A stretch of 26,157 bases of DNA from an uncultured Alphaproteobacteria bacterium (GCA_944392185.1 CALXVW010000003.1:1-26157); one strand, 5' to 3'; shown: positions 1 to 7,219, counted from the first letter of the stretch. A program made the numbers and translations. The notes: generated from the sequence alone by a model not told the origin.

Positions 1-2508
1 TAAACTATCTTTTATAACTCCTGCCTCATTTAGCTGTTCTGCTGTCATTTGAGAAAAATCTTTCAAGTTGTCAGCCTGCACCGGCTCGGTTGTATAGCTT
101 GAATCTGATGCATCATACTCATCAGCATGCGGCGTTCTGGTGCTGTGCTCGCCTAAGCGATCTGTTTCCGTTGCAGTATGGGATAACAGTGAATTAAATC
201 CTCCTGCAAGGACCATACCACTTGCAACAGCCGTTGCCGTAGATAAGGAGGCTCCGCTGAATGCTTTCAAAATTGCTTCTTTTTTGGTGCTGCCGCTCTT
301 TCTCTCAGTTTTATAATTTCTGAAAACAGATATTGAGAAGCCCGCAGCAATGGTTCCGTAGCGGACGGCTTTTTCTGCCCCCCATTCACCAACTTTTCCG
401 GCCAAGGCTATTGAAGCGGTGGTTACGGTGGCCATTAAAATTTCGGGAGCATGCTCCTTGGCAAATCTACCAAATGTTTTCAGACCGCTTTCTTCTTTTG
501 GAGCTTGAGAGCGCATTTCCATAAACGATTTTCTTAATCTCCAAAGCGCTTGAGTTGCATAAACACCTGCATATAATGACGAACCCATTCCTGGAACCCC
601 GGCGGCCAAGGATATAGTGCTGCATCCAATCCTCATTGCTTGGTTAACAGCTTGGTGAGCCATGTTTCCGCCACACATACTTAAAAATGTTCGCGGAACC
701 GTGTAATATTTTCCAAAACGGGCTATGCAGGTCTTATCAATCTTGGCAATCGGGCCATATATCTTGCTTAAAACTTTGGCTCCGCGATTGTTTAGACGGC
801 TGGTCAGACGATTTAAATAGCTAACGTGGTTATTGACAACTGCCGCTTGAAATGCTGCCAAACCTTTTTTGCTGATTGGTGTTTTATAGCTTGCTTTATT
901 TGCCGCATTTAGTCTTTCTTTATCGGTTGCCTTATCCGGCAGATTAGCTTGAGCGTTGGTTGCGACCAATAAATCAGCATGAGTTTTTAAGGTCTTTGAT
1001 AATTCCTCTTTTAGAGCATTTTCAATATTGACATCTTTTTGCTTAAAAGTAGCAACAGCAACATTTCGGGCAACTTCGAGCTTAACGGTTTCTATGAATA
1101 ATTCTTTGTCTTTTGCTGCATCTGGCTCTTCAAAAGTGAGCGCATTTAAGTCTTTTGCATATTCACCCAGCCATTTGTCGGCCTGTTTAGCATCCTGCAG
1201 GTCTATTTTTTTAACTTGTTGCCAAATGTTATCAAAGCTTTCTTCCAGAACTTTTTCATCTTCGGGAGAAACTTGGTCAAGATTGTTTATCTTATCATAT
1301 TCCTTGATCTTTTTATCGAGGCTTTGACGGACACTTTCTATCATTTTACGCAATTCGGGTGAAAGCTCTCCCTGGCTCAAATAATTTAGCATTTCTTGAG
1401 CACCATCATAAACATCGCTGATATTGCTTACATCAACAATGATATTGCCTTGCGCATAACCTCTCACTTTATTCAGCATTGTTTCAAGCAGAATATTTTG
1501 GTAGTCTTCCAAGGCTGTTTTAGCTTCGTTGCTTTCCTTATCTTCTTTTGATTCCAACACTTGCAGAGAGGTGTCTGTATCTTGCGCCATGATTGTTAAC
1601 TGGTGCGGAGGCAGGGTTTCTGCTAATATTTTGGCATCTTGGAGGAGAATCCCGTTGAATTTTGCTGTTTGAACAGGTGATAAATTCTCTTTTAGCTCTT
1701 TTAGCGTTGCTTCCTTTTGCTCTGCTGACATTGTCGCAAAATCTTGCGGAAATTGTTCTCCCAAAACTCCTTTGAGAGCACTAATTTCAAGTCCTTCCTC
1801 AATTTTAAGAGAGTCTGACATTATATCCAAGAAAATTGGCAATTGCCCATTGTTCTCTGCACCATCCAATATTTGTTTCCACTCATCAGAAGTATACCCT
1901 TGCAACACTTCTGTCTTAATCGGCCCTGGCTGTGGTTTGGGCGCTGGGCTTGGCTTTGGATGTGGACGTGGTTTTGGGGTCGGTTCAGGTTGGGGCTCAG
2001 GGGTTGGTTCTGGTTGCATCACAACTCTATCCTGAAGTCTTCTGCTTTCTTTGCCCTTAAAACGTTTTCTGAATTCTTCAGAAGTTATATAAAGTTCATT
2101 ACCATAAAATTGTGCTTCTTGATGTTGGTTGTTTAGGCGTGCTTCTATTTCTTTATTGATTCTTTCCTTTTGCTCTTCTGAAATGGTCGCAAAATACTTA
2201 TCTTTTCTTTCCAAAAATTCTCTGATAGCCTGCTCTTTTTCTTGAGGCGATGAGGTCCATTCATCTTTGGCTACAAGCTCGTTGAAGGCTTCTAATATTG
2301 TGGTCTCATTCTCTTGCGGTAAATCCTGAGCCTGTTTTTGGGCTCTAAACTCTTCTTGCAATTCTTTTTTGTGGGCTAAGATATATCTTTCCAATGCCTG
2401 TATTTCACTTATTTCTTGCCCGAAATCATCAAGATACTTGCTACCGGGATTTTCGTAGCGAAGCCTTCTTTTTATTTCTTCTAACTCTTCGTCGGTAAAA
2501 TCAGCCAT
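1..2508 (-). CDS. Large helical protein of unknown function, 3' end off the left edge
   Basis: Reading the minus strand from the ATG at 2508 gives 836 uninterrupted codons to base 1, so the C-terminus lies outside the window. An AGGAGA ribosome site sits at 2515-2520. I do not recognise the family. The first 160 residues are strongly charged and helical. Residues 166-196 have proline at every second position, first with Glu/Thr/Gln between, then Lys/Arg/His, as in the TonB spacer. Residues 200-600 are again helical and charged. Residues 627-655, 689-704, 717-729 and 752-771 are hydrophobic, glycine/alanine-rich stretches that could be membrane-active helices. There is no N-terminal signal peptide. 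A motif of the form FxxM[ST]xEQ recurs near residues 106, 257 and 818. It could be a structural or exported protein; the function is open. Confidence 0.85.
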   Translation of the reverse strand, partial: MADFTDEELEEIKRRLRYENPGSKYLDDFGQEISEIQALERYILAHKKELQEEFRAQKQAQDLPQENETTILEAFNELVAKDEWTSSPQEKEQAIREFLERKDKYFATISEEQKERINKEIEARLNNQHQEAQFYGNELYITSEEFRKRFKGKESRRLQDRVVMQPEPTPEPQPEPTPKPRPHPKPSPAPKPQPGPIKTEVLQGYTSDEWKQILDGAENNGQLPIFLDIMSDSLKIEEGLEISALKGVLGEQFPQDFATMSAEQKEATLKELKENLSPVQTAKFNGILLQDAKILAETLPPHQLTIMAQDTDTSLQVLESKEDKESNEAKTALEDYQNILLETMLNKVRGYAQGNIIVDVSNISDVYDGAQEMLNYLSQGELSPELRKMIESVRQSLDKKIKEYDKINNLDQVSPEDEKVLEESFDNIWQQVKKIDLQDAKQADKWLGEYAKDLNALTFEEPDAAKDKELFIETVKLEVARNVAVATFKQKDVNIENALKEELSKTLKTHADLLVATNAQANLPDKATDKERLNAANKASYKTPISKKGLAAFQAAVVNNHVSYLNRLTSRLNNRGAKVLSKIYGPIAKIDKTCIARFGKYYTVPRTFLSMCGGNMAHQAVNQAMRIGCSTISLAAGVPGMGSSLYAGVYATQALWRLRKSFMEMRSQAPKEESGLKTFGRFAKEHAPEILMATVTTASIALAGKVGEWGAEKAVRYGTIAAGFSISVFRNYKTERKSGSTKKEAILKAFSGASLSTATAVASGMVLAGGFNSLLSHTATETDRLGEHSTRTPHADEYDASDSSYTTEPVQADNLKDFSQMTAEQLNEAGVIKDSL

Positions 2509-2641
2509 TGGGTTTCTCCTAAAATTTCTCAAATTTATTTGAGCTTACAGCAACTTGATTAATTTTATGCTAACACATTTGGACAAACATTGCAATAAAT
2601 TTTGTCAAATTTATCTCTATTTTAAAATTTTTATATAATTG

Positions 2642-2670
2642 CTTGCTTTTTCGTTTGAAAAAACCTAAAT
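2642..2670 (+). promoter_or_regulatory. Candidate RpoH-type heat-shock promoter for dnaJ
   Basis: CTTG at 2642-2645 is followed after 18 bases by CCTAAAT at 2664-2670. This resembles the alphaproteobacterial sigma-32 pattern (CTTG, about 17 bases, CYTAT). It lies 35 bases before the dnaJ start, where a heat-shock promoter would be expected. The rest of the 196-bp divergent spacer (2509-2704) is very AT-rich, and I see no other convincing site in it. The -10 match is imperfect. Confidence 0.35.
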
Positions 2671-2704
2671 ACAAAGCAACGAATAAATACTAAAGTGACT
2701 GAAA

Positions 2705-3850
2705 ATGACTGAAAGAGACTATTACGAAATCTTGGAAGTGTCCAAAACCGCCAGTGGTGACGAGATTAAAAAGGCTTTTCACCGCCTGGCCTTGAAGTAT
2801 CACCCCGACAGAAATCCCGGCAACAAAGATGCGGAATCGAAATTTAAAGAAATCAACGAAGCCTATGAGGTCTTGAAAGACGAGCAAAAGCGTGCCGCTT
2901 ATGACCGCTACGGCCACCAGGCCTTTGCTAACGGCGGTATGGGTGGCGGAAATCCGTTCGGCGGGTTTGAATTCAATTTCGGGGCCGGCGGTTTTTCTGA
3001 TATCTTCTCACAAGTATTTTCAGATTTTATGGGCGGCGGACGTGCCGGCAGCGGCGCGGCTTATGCCCAACCCGGTGCCGATATCCGCTACAATATGGAA
3101 ATTTCTCTTGAAGAGGCTTTCTCCGGCGTGGAAAAAGAAATCAAAATCCCCTCTTCCGTTACTTGTGAAAAATGCCACGGACACGGAACCAAAGACGGAA
3201 AAGAAGCACCCGTTTGCCCCCATTGTAAAGGAACCGGGCAAATCCACCTGCAAAAAGGGTTCTTTGTGGTGGAGCAAACTTGTCCGCACTGCCAAGGAAC
3301 CGGACGCATGGTTACCGACCCTTGTCCGGATTGCAAAGGGAACGGCTTTATCCGCCAAGAAAAAACTATCAAAGTTAAAATTCCGGCCGGAATTGAAGAC
3401 CAGACCAGAATGAGAATCCCCGGCGGCGGGGAGGCCGGAACCCGTGGTGGCGAAAACGGTGATTTATATGTCTTTATCTCTGTTAAAGATCACCCGCTCT
3501 ACTCTCGGGAAAGCGCAAACCTCTACACCAGAGTGCCAATTTCCATGTGCTGTGCCGCTTTGGGTGGAAAAATAGAAATTCCATCTATTGATGGCGAAAA
3601 AATTGAACTTTCCATTGCGCCAGGCTCTCAAAACGACCAAGTTGTCAAAGTTAAAGGCCAAGGCATGACCATGATGCGCTCAAAAGGCCGTGGCGATTTG
3701 TTTGTTAAGCTCAGGGTGGAGACGCCGGTTAATCTCTCTGCAAAGCAGAAAGAGTTGTTGGAGGAATTTCGCTCTATTAGTCAAGACGAATCTTGCCAGC
3801 CGGAATCTAAAAGTTTCTTTGACAAAGTAAAAGATTTGTTTGTTGCCTAA
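2705..3850 (+). CDS. dnaJ: Chaperone DnaJ (type I J-protein)
   Basis: Co-chaperone that stimulates DnaK ATPase and delivers unfolded clients in the cytoplasm. All type I parts are present. The J domain is at residues 1-70 with the HPD motif at 33-35. A Gly/Phe-rich linker spans about 75-125. Four zinc-finger repeats follow in order: CEKCHGHG, CPHCKGTG, CPHCQGTG and CPDCKGNG. The C-terminal client-binding domains complete the protein. At 381 residues it has the usual length. The ATG at 2705 starts the canonical MTERDYYEIL, although no clear Shine-Dalgarno precedes it. dnaK, which often precedes dnaJ, is not here; the gene stands alone with a candidate RpoH promoter. A 192-bp repeat array begins directly after the stop codon. 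Confidence 0.98.
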   Translation: MTERDYYEILEVSKTASGDEIKKAFHRLALKYHPDRNPGNKDAESKFKEINEAYEVLKDEQKRAAYDRYGHQAFANGGMGGGNPFGGFEFNFGAGGFSDIFSQVFSDFMGGGRAGSGAAYAQPGADIRYNMEISLEEAFSGVEKEIKIPSSVTCEKCHGHGTKDGKEAPVCPHCKGTGQIHLQKGFFVVEQTCPHCQGTGRMVTDPCPDCKGNGFIRQEKTIKVKIPAGIEDQTRMRIPGGGEAGTRGGENGDLYVFISVKDHPLYSRESANLYTRVPISMCCAALGGKIEIPSIDGEKIELSIAPGSQNDQVVKVKGQGMTMMRSKGRGDLFVKLRVETPVNLSAKQKELLEEFRSISQDESCQPESKSFFDKVKDLFVA

Positions 3851-4305
3851 GCCCAAACTTACCCCTGTAAGTTCGAATCTGGCCGGTTGCAAGCCATTAA
3901 AAAACCCTCCGCAAGGGAGGGGCCTGCTCTCTTTGCCTGTGGCAACGGCAGGATTGGCTCGCGCCTCACTTTGTTCGGCCCTCGCCTGCCTCGATTTCTT
4001 CGCTTGGGCTCACCGGCACACCCCCGTGTGCCTGAAATCTCGGCCTAAACTTACTCCTGTAAGTTCGAATCTGGCCGGTTGCAAGCCATTAAAAAACCCT
4101 CCGCAAGGGAGGGGCCTGCTCAAGTTGCCTGCGGCAACGGCAGGATTGGCTCGTGTCTCACTTTGTTCGCCCCTCGCCTGCCTCGATTTCTTCGCTTAAG
4201 CTCACCGGCACACCCCCGTGTGCCTGAAATCTCGTCCCAAACTTACTCCTGTAAGTTCGAATCTGGCCGGTTACAAGCCATTAAAAAACCCTCCGCAAGG
4301 GAGGG
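3851..4305. repeat. 192-bp tandem repeat array containing tRNA-3'-end-like sequences
   Basis: Two full units (3851-4042 and 4043-4234) and a partial third (4235-4305) repeat with an exact period of 192 bases: GTAAGTTCG recurs at 3867, 4059 and 4251. The copies differ at only a few positions. The plus strand of each has a T-arm-like GTAAGTTCGAATC followed by GGCCGG. The minus strand of both full units also holds AATCCTGCCG, matching the 3' end of the adjacent tRNA-Arg. Hairpins visible per unit are CTTAC/GTAAG, CCCTCC/GGAGGG, TTGCC/GGCAA and GGCACAC/GTGTGCC (4015-4032 in copy 1). The third copy merges into the tRNA terminator. The layout recalls the 178-bp repeats downstream of E. coli tyrT (rtT). 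The open frame across the array exists because 192 is divisible by three; I do not regard it as a gene. Confidence 0.95.
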
Positions 4306-4317
4306 TTTTTTAATGGC
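4277..4317. terminator. Perfect 18-bp inverted repeat, bidirectional terminator of tRNA-Arg
   Basis: Arms 4277-4294 and 4300-4317 are perfectly complementary around a 5-base loop. A GC core (CCCTCC/GGAGGG) is followed by six T on either strand, so it can stop transcription in both directions. The right arm includes the encoded CCA end of the tRNA (4314-4316), so the terminator grows directly out of the mature tRNA 3' end. Its core is repeated in each 192-bp unit. Confidence 0.85.
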
Positions 4318-4390
4318 GCGCCCGGCAGGATTCGAACTTACAACCTTCTGATCCGTAGTCAGATGCTCTATCCAATTGAGCTACGGGCGC
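4314..4390 (-). tRNA. tRNA-Arg (anticodon ACG)
   Basis: A full 77-nt cloverleaf lies on the minus strand. The acceptor stem is GCGCCCG/CGGGCGC with discriminator G and encoded CCA. The D-arm is GCTC/GAGC. The anticodon stem TCTGA/TCAGA closes the loop CTACGGA with anticodon ACG, and TTCGAAT forms the T-loop. ACG is normally deaminated to ICG by TadA to read CGU, CGC and CGA. The T-stem is odd: GTAAG against CCTGC leaves an A-C mismatch at the position before the last loop-side pair. The same GTAAG occurs in the neighbouring repeats. Confidence 0.95.
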
Positions 4391-4408
4391 ATCTGTTTGA
4401 CTGTTAGC

Positions 4409-4437
4409 TTATTACAGCGTTTAAAATTTAAATGCAA
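4409..4437 (-). promoter_or_regulatory. Promoter for tRNA-Arg
   Basis: On the minus strand, TTGCAT (4432-4437) and TAATAA (4409-4414) are separated by exactly 17 bases. Initiation would fall near 4402, about a dozen bases before the mature tRNA 5' end. This is a good sigma-70-type match in the right place. Confidence 0.55.
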
Positions 4438-4502
4438 GCAAAAATTTAAATAATTTAAAAGAATTTTAATCTATTTGCCCCTAAACTCCTTACTTAAGAA
4501 AT

Positions 4503-4519
4503 GCAGATTTTTTATCTGC
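4503..4519 (+). other. Perfect short hairpin upstream of the lipoprotein gene
   Basis: GCAGAT (4503-4508), a loop of five T, and ATCTGC (4514-4519) form a perfect inverted repeat about 100 bases before the lipoprotein start. It has no run of T after it, so it is not an obvious terminator. It could be an operator or part of a leader; nothing else in 4440-4600 stands out except very high AT content. Confidence 0.3.
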
Positions 4520-4622
4520 CGTAATTTCTCACTTGTTTTTTTGCAAAAATGCCTTTACAAAAATGGTTTATGGTGTAAAAACTTAAGTGTATGTATTTTT
4601 TTATAAAAAGGTGCTTTATTCA

Positions 4623-5711
4623 ATGACAAATTCTGTATTCAAAACGCCCCTGGCAATGGCTGCTATGTTCATTATCAGCGGATGCGCCTATTCTTCCGAC
4701 GCTTTGTTCCCTTCTTTGTTTGGTTCTGACAAGCAAGAATCTATGGCTGTACAAGACTCTGATTTTGAAGAAGGTGCTGTTCCGGCTCTGGGCTCTACAA
4801 ACTTTGAACCTGTCGAAATTTCTGAAGGTAACAATACCGGAACTTTTGTCGGACAAAAGGTGGTTACTTTCCGCAACGAATTGACCCAGTTGCAATCTTC
4901 TATCCGCGCTAACAACGCAACTTTGCAGCAAATCAGAGCATCTGTCATTAACAATGCTCTCCAATACCACAAAACCACCGGCACGATTGAAGCTAAACTC
5001 CAGGTCGGCACCACTCCCGGAAACCCACAGATGTTTGCTATGCTCGAATCTGCTCAGAACAATGTTCAGGTGATGAATGCAAACACAAATGCTCTCACCC
5101 AATTGGCCGGTAAGATCGCTGCTGACACCGCAAACACTGATTATTTGGTTGATGCTATCCGTGCTGCATACACTATCTCAGGCGCTGTTGATGAAGACCA
5201 CCGCCAATTGCACATTTTGGAGAATGAAGCCAGCCAAACTTCTGTGTTGATGAACAGCTTGCTCAATGAGGTCAACAGCGATATCGCTCGCCAAAAACAA
5301 TACATCAACACCGCTAATGACACTATTGTTAACCTGAGCTCCGCAATCAAAGTCGGTAGCTATGGCGTAAACAATGTTCCGATGGGACCTGCATATAATG
5401 CCACCCGTTTTGGTGCAGCCCCGACAGTTAGTAGTTCTTCCCCGCTCTTTGTGGCTAAGTTCAACAAAGCCGGCGTAAATTATAAAGACGGGCTCAAGAA
5501 AGCTGTTGAGAGCGCACAAGCCAAAAAGCCGTCCGTTGTTTTTGACGTGGTGGCTGTCAGCCCCGCTTCAGGCTCCTCGGCCGTTGCCAAAAACAATGCC
5601 ACCCAAATCTTTCAGGATATGATTGATATGGGTGTTGGCGCAGACAGAATTAACCTTTCCGCTAAAGTCGGAACAGGGTCTTCTTCTGAAGTACAAATAT
5701 TCGTTCGCTGA
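4623..5711 (+). CDS. Outer-membrane-type lipoprotein with helical body and OmpA-like tail
   Basis: The N-terminus is a lipoprotein signal peptide: a hydrophobic core then the lipobox ISGC with the lipidated Cys at residue 21, predicting a mature lipoprotein. I prefer the ATG at 4623 over the in-frame ATG at 4587. It gives a normal signal peptide and has AAGGTG at 4608-4613, nine bases upstream. Residues about 80-250 are long Gln/Asn/Ala-rich helices, probably coiled coil. The last 85 residues alternate strand and helix and end in SSEVQIFVR, which resembles the last part of an OmpA-like fold, but I cannot see the usual peptidoglycan-binding residues. A terminator follows directly. The gene is probably transcribed alone. 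Function unknown; a cell-envelope role is inferred. Confidence 0.85.
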   Translation: MTNSVFKTPLAMAAMFIISGCAYSSDALFPSLFGSDKQESMAVQDSDFEEGAVPALGSTNFEPVEISEGNNTGTFVGQKVVTFRNELTQLQSSIRANNATLQQIRASVINNALQYHKTTGTIEAKLQVGTTPGNPQMFAMLESAQNNVQVMNANTNALTQLAGKIAADTANTDYLVDAIRAAYTISGAVDEDHRQLHILENEASQTSVLMNSLLNEVNSDIARQKQYINTANDTIVNLSSAIKVGSYGVNNVPMGPAYNATRFGAAPTVSSSSPLFVAKFNKAGVNYKDGLKKAVESAQAKKPSVVFDVVAVSPASGSSAVAKNNATQIFQDMIDMGVGADRINLSAKVGTGSSSEVQIFVR

Positions 5712-5737
5712 CGCATACAAGAAGTTTCCACACCTCA

Positions 5738-5771
5738 AAAACCCCGCTTGTTTCTCGCAAGCGGGGTTTTG
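5738..5771. terminator. Bidirectional rho-independent terminator
   Basis: AAAACCCCGCTTG and CAAGCGGGGTTTT form a strong GC-rich stem with A/T tracts on both sides. It lies between the convergent lipoprotein and XRE-type genes and can serve both. Coordinates may be off by one. Confidence 0.9.
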
Positions 5772-5773
5772 TT

Positions 5774-6013
5774 TTAGTCTAGCAATTGAATATGCACCTT
5801 TTTACCATAGTATTTAGCTAAGATATAGAGATTGGAAAGTTGCAAGGGATGAGAGCCGATTTCCATATCATCTAAAATGTAGATAGGAATTCTGGTGTCA
5901 TGAGAGAGTTTCTCTAAAGATAATTGTTTAGACACTCTCAGTTGGTGAAGTTGCTGGGCAATACTTCCGTGATTTTGAATAAGTTCTTTGATTGCTTGTC
6001 TTTTGTTATTCAT
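5774..6013 (-). CDS. Small XRE/Cro-type helix-turn-helix protein
   Basis: A 79-residue protein. Residues about 22-55 fit a Cro/CI-type HTH: LRVSKQLSLEKLSHDT, then an IP turn, then ILDDMEIG, the usual L-S-x-x-x-L-S and late E-x-G signature. The remaining residues 56-79 form a short helical end typical of such mini-regulators. It would bind DNA as a dimer; the target is unknown. The ATG at 6013 has AGGAG at 6024-6028. A structured RNA candidate with its own terminator ends about 25 bases upstream, so that RNA could be either an independent sRNA or the leader that controls this gene. The downstream terminator is shared with the lipoprotein gene. Confidence 0.8.
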   Translation of the reverse strand: MNNKRQAIKELIQNHGSIAQQLHQLRVSKQLSLEKLSHDTRIPIYILDDMEIGSHPLQLSNLYILAKYYGKKVHIQLLD

Positions 6014-6037
6014 CGTTTCAACTCCTAAATTTCTTAT

Positions 6038-6071
6038 TAAAAAGAAACCGCCTTAAATGAATTTAAGGCGG
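6038..6071 (-). terminator. Terminator of the small RNA candidate
   Basis: On the minus strand, CCGCCTTAAAT and ATTTAAGGCGG are perfectly complementary and are followed by TTTCTTTTT. The T-run exists only on this strand, which fixes the orientation of the upstream RNA. Confidence 0.8.
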
Positions 6072-6207
6072 GGAGGTAGAAACTGTGCTAGAACAGTCCG
6101 GGTTCTTCGACATACAAGTATGCTTATACCCCCGGCTCCCCATAAAAGGAGTTGTTCTTTTTCTAGCAAGGAGCTTCTACACTCCGCAGGCGCAACTCGC
6201 CCCTGCA
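6038..6207 (-). ncRNA. Candidate structured small RNA or regulatory leader, about 170 nt
   Basis: The interval between accD and the XRE gene has no credible ORF but strong RNA features on the minus strand. It has a promoter-like pair upstream and a hairpin-plus-T terminator at the 3' end. Inside, GGAGTGTAGAA pairs with TTCTACCTCC over 10 bp with one bulge, bringing together sequences about 100 nt apart. Within that, TGCTAGAA pairs with TTCTAGCA (8 bp). The interior holds CCGGG/CCCGG enclosing CATAC/GTATG, and CTCC/GGAG. A 5' hairpin GGCG/CGCC precedes the main stem. The long irregular rod and size are compatible with a 6S-type RNA, but the ends do not pair with each other as in 6S. I found no SRP, RNase P or tmRNA signature. 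An attenuated leader of the XRE gene is the other option. Confidence 0.5.
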
Positions 6208-6212
6208 TTGCT

Positions 6213-6241
6213 AATACTAGAGCAGAAAAATTAATTTGCAA
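6213..6241 (-). promoter_or_regulatory. Candidate promoter of the small RNA
   Basis: On the minus strand, TTGCAA (6236-6241) is followed after 16-17 bases by TAGTAT/AGTATT (6213-6219). Initiation would fall near 6207. The -10 is a partial match. The upstream accD terminator means the RNA would need its own promoter here. Confidence 0.35.
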
Positions 6242-6281
6242 TTAATTTGTTTGAATATGGCACGAACGACCGGCAAGCCGT

Positions 6282-6309
6282 AAAAAAGCCTCCCTTTGGG
6301 GAGGCTTTT
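6282..6309 (-). terminator. Terminator of accD
   Basis: GCCTCCC (6288-6294) pairs with GGGAGGC (6299-6305), flanked by A/T tracts, giving a T-run on the minus strand directly after the accD stop. Confidence 0.85.
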
Positions 6310-6311
6310 AC

Positions 6312-7193
6312 TTATTTGTTCTCGATTGCCAGGGTGTTTACTTGCGGCTTTTGGTGCAACAAAATGCTTATCACCCGTACCAGCGTATCTCTCATCTCCG
6401 GGCGGCGGACAACAATATCCACCATACCGTGCTCTTTCAAATATTCGGCACGCTGGAAACCCTCGGGCAATTTCTCCCTGATGGTTTGCTCAATAACACG
6501 GGCACCGGCAAAGCCTATCACGCACCCTTTCTCGGCAATGTGAATATCACCCAACATGGCAAAAGAAGCCGAAACTCCGCCCGTTGTCGGGTCTGTCAAA
6601 ATGGAAATAAACGGCAGGCCTTTTTCCTTAACCATATTAACCGCGGCAGATGTTCTGGCCATTTGCATCAAAGACAAAATACCTTCTTGCATGCGCGCTC
6701 CGCCTGAGGCCGCAATCGTTATCAGCGGATAATTGCCGCGGGTGGCTATCTCGGCTGCCTTAACTATCCCCTCGCCGACTGCCGTACCCATAGAGCCACC
6801 CATAAAGCTAAAGTCTATCGCCGCAATCACGCAGGTGATGCCGCCAATCTCTCCTTGTGCCACGCGAATCGCATCATCCGCTCCGGTGGCTTTGCGGTAG
6901 GAGCGCAAACGATCCGTATATTTTTTGGAATCCTTAAAATTTAACGGATCTTCAACCAGTTTGGGCAGTGTAATCAGCTTATATTCGCCATTGTCAAACA
7001 ACATGGCAAAACGCTTTAATATCGGCATACGTAAATGGTGATCACACGAGGTGCAGATATACTCGTTCTTTTCCAGCTCCTTGGTGTAGAGCATCTGACC
7101 ACATTCTGGACACTTGGTCCACAAGTTGTCTGCAATCTCTTTGGTCGTAATCTTCTTTATCTTTGGACGTACAAAATCAGATAACCAGTTCAT
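6312..7193 (-). CDS. accD: Acetyl-CoA carboxylase carboxyltransferase subunit beta
   Basis: Beta half of the carboxyltransferase that moves the carboxyl group from carboxybiotin to acetyl-CoA, making malonyl-CoA for fatty acid synthesis. The N-terminal Cys4 zinc ribbon is intact, with CPEC at residues 28-31 and CTSC at 47-50. The crotonase-type core has the GGARMQEG and TTGGVSAS segments expected for CoA and biotin binding. At 293 residues the length is normal. Start ATG at 7193 with AAGG eight bases upstream. It is last in the minus-strand run accA-rmuC-ihfB-lapA-accD and is followed by its own terminator. In many alphaproteobacteria I recall trpF, trpB and trpA between lapA and accD, and folC after it; none are here. 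Confidence 0.98.
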   Translation of the reverse strand: MNWLSDFVRPKIKKITTKEIADNLWTKCPECGQMLYTKELEKNEYICTSCDHHLRMPILKRFAMLFDNGEYKLITLPKLVEDPLNFKDSKKYTDRLRSYRKATGADDAIRVAQGEIGGITCVIAAIDFSFMGGSMGTAVGEGIVKAAEIATRGNYPLITIAASGGARMQEGILSLMQMARTSAAVNMVKEKGLPFISILTDPTTGGVSASFAMLGDIHIAEKGCVIGFAGARVIEQTIREKLPEGFQRAEYLKEHGMVDIVVRRPEMRDTLVRVISILLHQKPQVNTLAIENK

Positions 7194-7219
7194 CTTTATA
7201 CCTTAGTTGTTAAAAACAT

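Noticed and set aside
1772..2035. Plus-strand frame with a Gly-rich repeat
   Set aside because: It is the antisense of the alternating-proline tract of the minus-strand gene; the Gly/Gly-X pattern is simply the complement of Pro codons.
3840..4199. Open frame across the 192-bp repeats, seemingly a repetitive protein
   Set aside because: The unit length is divisible by three, so any open unit stays open. The sequence is made of hairpins and tRNA-like parts, there is no ribosome site, and the product has no sensible composition.
3851..4305. CRISPR array
   Set aside because: The repeat is 192 bp with no unique spacers; the units are nearly identical along their whole length.
3851..4390. Integrated element attachment sites at the tRNA
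   Set aside because: tRNA-end repeats can mark att sites, but the repeats are in direct tandem with no integrase or foreign genes between them.
6038..6207. Naming the RNA 6S, tmRNA, SRP or RNase P RNA
   Set aside because: No signature of SRP, RNase P or tmRNA was found, and the 5' and 3' ends do not pair as in 6S, although length and rod shape are compatible.
6053..6245. Overlapping short frames on both strands between the XRE gene and accD
   Set aside because: They coincide with the structured RNA, have no ribosome sites, and arise from its palindromic, stop-poor sequence.
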